From an uncultured Lewinella sp. (GTDB lineage: Bacteria > Bacteroidota > Bacteroidia > Chitinophagales > Saprospiraceae), in assembly GCA_938021455.1 (NCBI GenBank), contig CALIGP010000178.1:1-10817 (forward strand): 10,817 nucleotides of DNA, in the 5' to 3' direction. Both the position numbers and the translations under genes were made by a program. Positions 1 through 5,275 of this stretch are shown here, in pieces. Positions within the stretch are counted from its first letter, which is position 1; every line of letters starts with the position of its first letter. The notes beneath the pieces are model-generated. The model did no database searches. It saw only the letters and a program-made list of their open reading frames with translations, and had not been told where the DNA came from.

Positions 1-416
1 CGGCCATGTGGATTGGCGGGATTGTAGAGAGCTGTTTCCACCGGACTGTATTCCGGGTTAACGCGCAGGCCAATGCTGGTACCCATTTCCTCCCAGCTGC
101 TGCGGTAGCGCTCCAGCTCCGTGAGGGAATTAAAGGTGAGATGGCCAGCAATGGCCGCTATATCGGCATACTCCTGCGGCCGGTACACCGGCGCGTAAAC
201 GTGCGGCGCCTTGCCGAAGTGCCGTTGGATGAGCCGGGCCTCGTTGAGGCTACTGGCCGTAGCGCCAGTCAGGTACTCCGCGAAAATGGGGAAAGCCGGC
301 CAGTAAGCAAAGGCTTTCAGCGCCAGAATGATGCGTACATCGGCTGCCGCGGCTACGTCGGCGACTAGCTCCAGATTCTTCCGGAGGAGGTCTTCGTGAA
401 GGGTGAAGTGGGCCAT
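1..416 (-). CDS. nspC: Carboxynorspermidine/carboxyspermidine decarboxylase, N-terminal part (cut by window edge)
   Basis: PLP-dependent decarboxylase of the alanine-racemase-fold group. It removes CO2 from carboxyspermidine or carboxynorspermidine to give spermidine or norspermidine in the cytoplasm. I translated the minus strand by hand: 138 codons are present, while the family is usually about 370-400 residues. Recognisable family segments, in order, are LLRKNLEL near the N-terminus, ILALKAFAYW (its lysine should be the PLP Schiff-base residue), TGATASSLNEARL, HVYAPVY, HLTFNSLTELERY and IGLRVNPEYSPVETALYNP. The ATG at 414-416 is the only usable start, because an in-frame TAA, the stop of the upstream gene, lies 24 bases before it. 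This gives an N-terminus a few residues shorter than I expect for the family. It lies just downstream of the 441-1478 gene and may share its transcript. Confidence 0.87.
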   Translation of the reverse strand, partial: MAHFTLHEDLLRKNLELVADVAAAADVRIILALKAFAYWPAFPIFAEYLTGATASSLNEARLIQRHFGKAPHVYAPVYRPQEYADIAAIAGHLTFNSLTELERYRSSWEEMGTSIGLRVNPEYSPVETALYNPANPHG

Positions 417-440
417 AGGGCGAAGGTAATACCGCTCACC

Positions 441-1478
441 TTATCCACAATTACAATCGTCGTCACAGTTTTTAGCCCGCAATTCTTTCAGGGCGTTTCG
501 ATACCAGATTCTCTCTACAGAATACTGAACGGTATCTCGTTGCAGATAGCTTTGGGCCAGATAATTATTCTTGTATCGGCATAAAGATTCGAAATACTGT
601 TGGCGATCGGCAGTAGAATTTTGCTGAATGGATCGACTAAGGTAAACCTGCGCCAATTCGAAGTGGCGCCAGGGTTGTTTCCGGGGACCGTCCGAAGAAA
701 GTGCAGTAATCAGCTTTCCGTACTGAAGGGTGTCCATCTGATTCATTTGCTCCGGCTGGATCAAAATCTTCACGGCTAACTCCTGTAGCTTACGGTCCAA
801 ATCCTGCCCGTTCACAAATTCGACGAGGTATTTATTGGCGATGCTTTCGTCGGCCTTTTTCTGGGAAATAGTGGTTTGAATTTGGCTGCGTAAGGGTGAT
901 TGTGGGGTGTACATCAAACCCGTCGCTATCAACTTCTCTCGGTCCAGAATGGGATCTGATGGTGGGCTTGGCTTAGGCGGTGTACCGGTAGGAGTAGTAG
1001 CGAAAGCGTCGATGTCCGATTTGTCAAAGTAACCGAAGGTGATCTCCTGACCGTTGTTGTTTTTGAAGGCCAGCAACTTTTGGTCTTCCGTGGGCTTCAA
1101 CTTGAGGTGCGTCTCTTTAAAAAACGCATCGGGAAAGGCTTTTGCCAGGGTATATTTTTGCCCGCCAATCTCTAGTTCAATCGGCTCCGGGTTTCCGTTT
1201 CGATCGAGTGCGTAGTAGTTCTTATTCGTAAGTTCTTGAAGTTCTTTCGTAAATCCCCCATTCCCTTCCGTATCCAGGTTCATGGAATGTCTCGCAAATT
1301 CAATGCCGAGCGAAAGTAAAGTCATTAAAACGGCAAAGCCCATAAACACATAAATGGACCGCAGAAAAACCGGACGGGGGTTCTCCTTGCCTTGCTCATT
1401 TTGTAGCAGGTCATAGACCTTGAAAATGAAAAAAATGCTGACGCCCATGGCGCCTGCAGCTAAAATTTGAGTAAGCAT
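441..1478 (-). CDS. Hypothetical membrane-anchored protein, 345 aa
   Basis: I do not recognise the family. Two hydrophobic segments are visible near the N-terminus (about residues 5-20 and 41-61), separated by a short charged stretch rich in N, E and K. Next comes a soluble region (about 65-160), then a proline-rich linker at 161-176 (TTPTGTPPKPSPPSDP). The C-terminal region (about 178-335) is rich in Q, L, R and Y and looks mostly helical. The last eight residues hold three cysteines and three aspartates (CDDDCNCG), which could be a small metal-binding tail, but that is inference. The start is ATG at 1476-1478. A Bacteroidota-like -7 box lies about 75 bases upstream. nspC follows after 24 bases. 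The anchored, linker-plus-helical-tail design suggests a scaffold or sensor, but no function can be assigned. Confidence 0.75.
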   Translation of the reverse strand: MLTQILAAGAMGVSIFFIFKVYDLLQNEQGKENPRPVFLRSIYVFMGFAVLMTLLSLGIEFARHSMNLDTEGNGGFTKELQELTNKNYYALDRNGNPEPIELEIGGQKYTLAKAFPDAFFKETHLKLKPTEDQKLLAFKNNNGQEITFGYFDKSDIDAFATTPTGTPPKPSPPSDPILDREKLIATGLMYTPQSPLRSQIQTTISQKKADESIANKYLVEFVNGQDLDRKLQELAVKILIQPEQMNQMDTLQYGKLITALSSDGPRKQPWRHFELAQVYLSRSIQQNSTADRQQYFESLCRYKNNYLAQSYLQRDTVQYSVERIWYRNALKELRAKNCDDDCNCG

Positions 1479-1552
1479 AATCTGATACTGGGAGAAAAAT
1501 ATGGGCTAATACGCTGGGGTGGAACCCGTATCGCGGGATCATAGTAGAAAAT

Positions 1553-1560
1553 CAAATATA
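1553..1560 (-). promoter_or_regulatory. Possible Bacteroidota -7 promoter box
   Basis: The minus strand reads TATATTTG here, an exact match to the Bacteroidota sigma-factor -7 consensus TAnnTTTG. It lies in the 114-base gap between the GrpB-family gene and the 441-1478 gene and points at the latter, giving a leader of roughly 65-70 bases. The upstream -33 element is weak: a T-rich TTTTCT about 20 bases before the box, with no clear TTG. Confidence 0.4.
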
Positions 1561-1592
1561 CGAAATACGGGGAGAGAAAAGGAGCATCGGGA

Positions 1593-2120
1593 TCATCTCT
1601 TCGCCGCCGCCAGCACCCGCTCGACAAATCCACGGGCTCTTTCCTCTTTCAGATTAGCGTACCGTTTTCGATCTTGTTCGGCAGCGGAAGCGATGTCTGT
1701 TTTGAGTCGTGCATACTCATCACGTGCCTCCTCGTTTGTCCGTAAATAGTCTCGAAAGAGTAGATGACGGCGTAGTTCCGGGCTACCTTCCGGGCAAGCG
1801 TAGAGGTGGTGCTGAATGTGGTCGAGAACGGGGTGCCCAGGAGAAGGCTTTTTCCGTTTGAATACCTCACGGCCGGGGAGACCCTGATCACCGTTGTGGA
1901 AATAACCCAGGGTGGAAAGAGCATCGGTTATTGGTGAAAGGGGAGCTTCCTTAGCGTAGACGATGTCGATGTCAATGATGGGTTTGGCTGCCAAACCGGG
2001 GACGGCAGTGCTACCGATGTGTTCGATGTGGAGGTGGGTGGAGCCGAGGGCCTTAGTGAGTAGGTTGTGGATTTGGAGGTATTGAGATGGCCAGAGGGGG
2101 GAGTAAGGGAGAATAAGCAT
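1593..2120 (-). CDS. GrpB family protein (UPF0157, nucleotidyltransferase-like fold)
   Basis: This 175-residue protein has the typical size of the GrpB/UPF0157 (COG2320) family. The signature is clear at residues 32-53, with IEHIGSTAVPGLAAKPIIDI including the GS pair and the spaced acidic residues D50 and D52 expected of a nucleotidyltransferase-like active site. An N-terminal YSPLWPSQY matches the family's usual YDP-x-W-P opening, and the C-terminal half is helical and charged (HHLYACPEGSPELRRHLLFRDYLR). The biochemical role of the family is poorly known; some members are fused to or neighbour CoA-biosynthesis or acetyltransferase genes, but nothing here points to a substrate. The start is ATG at 2118-2120. 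The region just upstream is a period-8 tandem repeat, so the gene has no recognisable ribosome-binding site. Confidence 0.88.
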   Translation of the reverse strand: MLILPYSPLWPSQYLQIHNLLTKALGSTHLHIEHIGSTAVPGLAAKPIIDIDIVYAKEAPLSPITDALSTLGYFHNGDQGLPGREVFKRKKPSPGHPVLDHIQHHLYACPEGSPELRRHLLFRDYLRTNEEARDEYARLKTDIASAAEQDRKRYANLKEERARGFVERVLAAAKR

Positions 2121-2126
2121 GGTAGT

Positions 2127-2158
2127 CTTTTGGTCCTTTGGTCTGTTGGTTCTTTAGG
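2127..2158. repeat. Period-8 tandem repeat (TTTGGTYC type) in the grpB-family leader
   Basis: Four degenerate 8-base units on the plus strand: CTTTTGGT, CCTTTGGT, CTGTTGGT, TCTTTAGG. The array begins 7 bases before the ATG of the GrpB-family gene. Its unit is the same sequence family, in opposite orientation, as the array at 2424-2447. Confidence 0.7.
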
Positions 2159-2213
2159 GTTGCCATACTTTGTAAGTAATGGAAGAGGTCCGAAAAGTGT
2201 AGGAAAGATAACT

Positions 2214-2244
2214 GGTAGCCTGTCCAACTTGACGGACGGCTACC
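2214..2244. repeat. REP-like hairpin in the gap between the response regulator and GrpB-family genes
   Basis: The left arm GGTAGCCTGTCC (2214-2225) pairs with the right arm GGACGGCTACC (2234-2244) over 11 base pairs with one bulged T and an 8-base loop. The 2121-2378 gap holds no gene I can support. There is no T-run after the stem on either strand, so a simple intrinsic terminator is unlikely. The GTAG at the stem base resembles the tetranucleotide that precedes many REP sequences. Confidence 0.5.
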
Positions 2245-2378
2245 GAATTTTCAGGAACCGTTCGGGGGGTGAACTTGCCAGTTGGAAAGATTGCTCATAT
2301 GCCTGCCAGTTTTTGAATTTTGAGTTTGCTATTCTTTTGCTTTTTAGTGAGCTGCAAAAATGAAGGGGCGGTTTACTT

Positions 2379-3209
2379 TTAGTCGTAAATTATACGTTTA
2401 ATTCGGTTCCAACATGCGATTGCCCAAAGAACCAAAGAACCAAAATGCCACCCATAAGCCCCCATCCATTCCTTACAAGCCTTTACCCGCTGCCGGCTCA
2501 CGATGTTTTCGTTTTCGCCTTTGGGGCTAAGCTCCAGCACGAGGCGGTGATTGAAGTAAGGTTGGATTTTCCGGATAGCGGCGGCGTGTACGATCTGAGC
2601 GCGGTTGATGCGAAACCAGTCTTTGGGGTCGAGCTCTTCAACGATGCGATCCAGCGTGTCGTCGAGGATCAGGCGCTGGCCGGTTTCGGTAAGGGCGAAG
2701 GTGAGCCCGTCGGAGGAATAAATCTGCCGGAGGTCTTCCACCCGAACGGGTAGCCATTCTGAACCTTTTTGCGCCAGGAATCGCTCGCGGTAGGTGGGTT
2801 GCCGGTTTTCGATGAGGGCAGCGATGCGCGTCCAGTCATGCTGCAGGGTGGGTTGACTTAGACGATTGAGCTTGTCGAGCGCTCGCTCCAAATCCGCCGT
2901 TTCGATGGGCTTTAACAGGTAATCAATGCCATTGACCCGGAAGGCACGAATGCCGTATTGGTCATAGGCAGTCGTAAAAATGATGGGACACTGGCAGGGC
3001 ATTGTTTCCCAGATGGAAAAGGCCAGCCCGTCCGCCAGATGAATATCGCTGAAGATAACGTCGGGGTGGGGCATCGTTTGTAGGGCGCGGACGCAGGATG
3101 CAATGGAATCCGTTGAAAAAGCAATGTTGAGTTGTGGACGGATCTCCGCCAGCAGTTTGGTGAGTCGGCGGAGGGCCGGGGGCTCGTCTTCTATGATCCA
3201 GGCAGTCAT
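2379..3209 (-). CDS. LytTR-family response regulator
   Basis: DNA-binding response regulator, 276 residues from the ATG at 3207-3209; upstream in-frame codons only translate a repeat array and begin with TTG. The receiver domain spans about residues 1-118: acidic pair E7/D8 (WIIEDEPPAL), phospho-acceptor D55 in VIFSDIHLADG, T79/T80 in FTTAYD, and K100 in DYLLKPI. A LytTR DNA-binding domain follows at about 142-247 (FLAQKGSEWLPVRVEDLRQI, then WFRINRAQIVHAAAI and SPKGENENIVSRQRV). LytTR proteins normally end shortly after this point; here a tail of about 25 residues (252-276) is added, partly encoded by an 8-base tandem repeat. The partner kinase lies 71 bases upstream on the same strand. It is expected to be phosphorylated by that kinase and to control unknown targets. 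Confidence 0.92.
   Translation of the reverse strand: MTAWIIEDEPPALRRLTKLLAEIRPQLNIAFSTDSIASCVRALQTMPHPDVIFSDIHLADGLAFSIWETMPCQCPIIFTTAYDQYGIRAFRVNGIDYLLKPIETADLERALDKLNRLSQPTLQHDWTRIAALIENRQPTYRERFLAQKGSEWLPVRVEDLRQIYSSDGLTFALTETGQRLILDDTLDRIVEELDPKDWFRINRAQIVHAAAIRKIQPYFNHRLVLELSPKGENENIVSRQRVKACKEWMGAYGWHFGSLVLWAIACWNRIKRIIYD
2424..2447. repeat. Period-8 tandem repeat inside the 3' end of the response regulator gene
   Basis: Plus-strand units CCAAAGAA, CCAAAGAA, CCAAAATG: two exact copies and a partial third. On the coding strand it reads TTTGGTTC and encodes part of the C-terminal tail (FGSLVLW). It is an inverted relative of the array at 2127-2158. Confidence 0.7.
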
Positions 3210-3210
3210 G

Positions 3211-3242
3211 AGTGAATGAGGGAATGAGGGAATGATGGAATG
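3211..3242. repeat. Period-8 tandem repeat abutting the response regulator start codon
   Basis: Four plus-strand units: AGTGAATG, AGGGAATG, AGGGAATG, ATGGAATG. On the coding strand these read CATTCCAT, CATTCCCT, CATTCCCT, CATTCACT and then run straight into CATG, which contains the ATG start. The array fills nearly half of the 71-base gap between the kinase stop and the regulator start and takes the place of any ribosome-binding site. Confidence 0.75.
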
Positions 3243-3280
3243 AGGAAGGCGCAGCAAATGCGAGTCGGAGAAAATGATTC

Positions 3281-4483
3281 TTACCCAGTACGTCTTTCTT
3301 CAGTCAGCGCCCGAGCTTCAGCGGGTGGCAGGATGGGAAGAGAGACGCGATATTCGTCTTTGGTCTTTCTAATAACGACCGGACGGAAGGATACGGCGGA
3401 ATAGCGGCTTTTCAGGTTCTCATGCCCCCAGCCGGTGGAACCCATCTTCCGGTTGCGGAGGTGAAGTTTATTACTGACGGTTACCCGGTCTTCTCCCAGT
3501 GTAATATCGATCTGTAACGGGTGCTCATTACTGACCGTATTGTGCTTGACGGCATTTTCTACCAGTAGCTGAACGGAGAGCGGAACAATCAGGTGATGCC
3601 TCAGGTGAGGAGGTATGATCGGCCAATCTCTGCTCTCTTCTGCCTCGCACTGCACCTGCGTTTGCGCCCCCCACTGCGCTCGCTGAAGTGCCACCTGTTT
3701 CATCGTCTCCTCGCTCATTTGCCACTTCACGATCAGCTTGTCTTCAAAGCGGGTCTGCATTAGGAAAATATAGTCCTGCAGCGCCGTCAATTCTTCTGTC
3801 AGAGAGATCATCTCTTTGTGCCGGTACTCCAGAATTCGCCGGTAAACCGCCGCCAGCCGCTGAGTAAACAGGGTTGCCTTTTTACTATCTTCCGGAATGA
3901 CATTCACCAACGTATTGAGGCTGTTGAACAGAAAGTGGGGGTTCATCTGCTGCTTTAATACGGCCAGCTGGGTTTGCATATTCTCCTTCGCCAACTGCTC
4001 TCGCTCCAATTGGCTTTTGCGAAATTTGGTGAAAAACCAGGCGGACTCATACCAGGCCAACACCATAAGACAGAGGGTATAGGTCGTACTTATTTTAAAG
4101 ACAAATTCCTGATCGCCCCAACCTACCTCCGTTAACATCGGGATGTATTGTAGAATGAGGTCCGAAGTACCGAGTTCCAAAAGTACAACGGACAAAAAGG
4201 CAAAGGCTGCAATCAAAAAGATTCGCTTCATCGTGTCTTTCTCTCCGGGTAGCCAGTACCGCAAACGAATGACCCAGAAACGATTGATCAGCCAGTAGAA
4301 AACAGTATATCCAGTGCCCACTGCGAAGCAGATAAAAGACAGTTTGGCCGGAATATCTGACTTGCCACTGGAAAATAGCAGGAAGGCCATGAACGAAACT
4401 AACGGAATGCCGATCAGCGCCGCGACCCGGTCGTCGAATCCGATGTATTTGATGCGTTCGGCTTTGGTTAGGAAGAAGTTCAT
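3281..4483 (-). CDS. LytS/YehU-type sensor histidine kinase (His_kinase family)
   Basis: Membrane sensor kinase, 400 residues from the ATG at 4481-4483; a TTG 60 bases upstream is in frame but would read through the REP sequence. Four hydrophobic segments are visible at about residues 20-38, 48-68, 88-104 and 130-148. A short coiled-coil-like linker follows (QLEREQLAKENMQTQLAVLK), then the phospho-acceptor motif QQMNPHFLFNSLN with H183. The ATPase part shows the N-box LLVENAVKHN (306-315) and a degenerate G-box GSTGWGHENLKSRYS (348-362). Between FEDKL (246-250) and PLSVQLLVEN there are about 50 residues, where I expect about 15; the extra part (about 262-298) is rich in Q, A, E and H. There is no separate sensor domain, so the membrane bundle probably senses. 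It pairs with the LytTR regulator downstream. Confidence 0.92.
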   Translation of the reverse strand: MNFFLTKAERIKYIGFDDRVAALIGIPLVSFMAFLLFSSGKSDIPAKLSFICFAVGTGYTVFYWLINRFWVIRLRYWLPGEKDTMKRIFLIAAFAFLSVVLLELGTSDLILQYIPMLTEVGWGDQEFVFKISTTYTLCLMVLAWYESAWFFTKFRKSQLEREQLAKENMQTQLAVLKQQMNPHFLFNSLNTLVNVIPEDSKKATLFTQRLAAVYRRILEYRHKEMISLTEELTALQDYIFLMQTRFEDKLIVKWQMSEETMKQVALQRAQWGAQTQVQCEAEESRDWPIIPPHLRHHLIVPLSVQLLVENAVKHNTVSNEHPLQIDITLGEDRVTVSNKLHLRNRKMGSTGWGHENLKSRYSAVSFRPVVIRKTKDEYRVSLPILPPAEARALTEERRTG

Positions 4484-4492
4484 GTTCTTATT

Positions 4493-4516
4493 TGGGTGGA
4501 GGACCTCCAGGTCCGA
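4493..4516. repeat. REP sequence, left flank of the RAYT unit
   Basis: Plus-strand TGGGTGGA followed by the core GGACCTCCAGGTCC (4501-4514) and GA. The core folds on itself: GGACCT pairs with AGGTCC around a CC centre. A GTGG tetranucleotide sits just before the core, as in classical REPs. It lies between the RAYT stop (4518-4520) and the kinase ATG (4483), so it is in the kinase leader. It matches the inverted copy at 5250-5273 at 23 of 24 positions. Confidence 0.85.
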
Positions 4517-4517
4517 C

Positions 4518-5195
4518 TCATTCACCTCCGAAGAGGGAAGCAAAATCAGGGTTAAGATAAGTATGTGGCCAGTCTTTCCAATCTTTGACCAATCCTGCGG
4601 CGACTGGGTTATTCAGAACATACCACATTACGGTATTGAACTTCCCGGCGCGGACCCGGCGGTCGAAATAGTCCGGTTCCCAAAAATTGGTAAATGTTTT
4701 ATCAATTACTTCATTGATTTTTCGCGCAGTAAATCCTTTATGCGATTTCATAACGATAGGAAGAGAGGTTTCCTCAGTGCCGTCGGGTGCCCGGATTATG
4801 ACGTGTACGTGATTGCCCATTACACAAATGGCGTACACGTAGATAACCCCACGCTCCTGCATATTCAGCCAAGAGTCCAGTACAATTTTTGCGAGATCAG
4901 ACCTGCTCAAATGACGTGGCCCGGGAGTATTGTTGTTGTTATGTAATGCCTTCTCAACGGCCAGTTCATATCTTGCATTAATCACATGTTTTTCTTTGTC
5001 ACTGGTTTCCTGCCGTAGATGATCCGGTAATCTAACTAAGTCCTCCGCTAACAAGGAAAGTTGCTGGTCACGTTGAAAGGTTAGATTTGCTAATATGCTT
5101 TTGGGGACGCTACCGAATAAGCGATAGCTTATGTGGTAAGGGAATTGCGTCAGGTTGTCATGGATGCGGGCCACAGAGAATTGGTTTTGATACAA
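4518..5195 (-). CDS. REP-associated tyrosine transposase (RAYT; Y1_Tnp/HUH family)
   Basis: Single-strand DNA endonuclease/transposase of the IS200/IS605-like Y1 HUH superfamily, known to cut and join REP sequences. The HUH motif is visible as GNHVHVII (H129 and H131). The nucleophile should be Y192 in MWYVLNNPVAAGLV, which aligns with the catalytic tyrosine of the E. coli RAYT in its YIYINPV segment. Other family cues are FPYHISYRLFGSVP near the N-terminus, KGFTARKIN (153-161) and FWEPDYFDRRVR (171-182). At 225 residues it is longer than the compact E. coli type (about 165). No ATG is available at the N-terminus; the best start is TTG at 5193-5195, with a GTG seven codons later as the alternative. 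All key residues are intact, so the protein may be active. It is flanked on both sides by its probable REP substrates. Confidence 0.9.
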   Translation of the reverse strand: MYQNQFSVARIHDNLTQFPYHISYRLFGSVPKSILANLTFQRDQQLSLLAEDLVRLPDHLRQETSDKEKHVINARYELAVEKALHNNNNTPGPRHLSRSDLAKIVLDSWLNMQERGVIYVYAICVMGNHVHVIIRAPDGTEETSLPIVMKSHKGFTARKINEVIDKTFTNFWEPDYFDRRVRAGKFNTVMWYVLNNPVAAGLVKDWKDWPHTYLNPDFASLFGGE

Positions 5196-5217
5196 AATAG
5201 GAAAACTCTTGGGATGT

Positions 5218-5273
5218 GGACCTCCAGGTCCGATGGCGTTTGGTTTGGGTCGGACCTGGAGGTCCTCCGCCCA
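5218..5273. repeat. Inverted REP pair (BIME-like), right flank of the RAYT unit
   Basis: Two copies face each other. GGACCTCCAGGTCCGA (5218-5233) and its exact reverse complement TCGGACCTGGAGGTCC (5250-5265) form 16-base perfect arms around a 16-base spacer. The right copy extends to 5273 and then resembles the left-flank REP. A GTGG tetranucleotide overlaps the start of the left copy (5216-5219). The pair lies between the receptor stop codon (5276-5278) and the RAYT start (5195). It can protect or end the receptor mRNA and also sits in the RAYT leader. No T-run directly follows it, so I do not call it an intrinsic terminator. Confidence 0.88.
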
Positions 5274-5275
5274 GC

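Larger units (their letters stand above)
4493..5273 (-). mobile_element. RAYT unit bounded by inverted REP sequences
   Basis: A unit of about 781 bases. A REP-associated tyrosine transposase gene is enclosed by 24-base inverted copies of one REP (4493-4516 and 5250-5273, 23/24 identical), with an extra core copy at 5218-5233. The left boundary is 9 bases from the kinase ATG and the right boundary is 2 bases from the TonB receptor stop codon, so the unit fits tightly between two genes. I saw no target-site duplication. RAYT/REP systems are usually domesticated rather than freely mobile, so this may be a resident locus and not a recent insertion. Confidence 0.75.

Noticed and set aside
6..368. 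Plus-strand open frame of 120 codons at the left end
   Set aside because: It is antisense to nspC, which has clear family motifs on the minus strand; the plus-strand translation shows no domain.
1534..1597. Direct repeat CGGGATCAT around 1534 and 1589
   Set aside because: Only 9 bases, two copies, no further structure; likely chance.
2067..2363. Plus-strand open frame of 98 codons between the regulator and GrpB-family genes
   Set aside because: It overlaps the GrpB-family gene start, a repeat array and a hairpin, and its translation has no recognisable features.
2127..3242. CRISPR array
   Set aside because: The repeats are contiguous 8-base units without spacers and no cas gene is present.
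3210..3257. Longer response regulator starting at TTG 3257
   Set aside because: The added 16 residues only translate the octamer repeat; the receiver domain begins properly at the ATG at 3209.
4314..4946. Plus-strand open frame of 210 codons
   Set aside because: It runs antisense across the kinase start, the REP and the RAYT 3' half, all of which have strong motifs on the other strand.
5218..5265. Classical Rho-independent terminator for the receptor
   Set aside because: The stem is strong but no T-run directly follows on the minus strand; REP identity explains it better.
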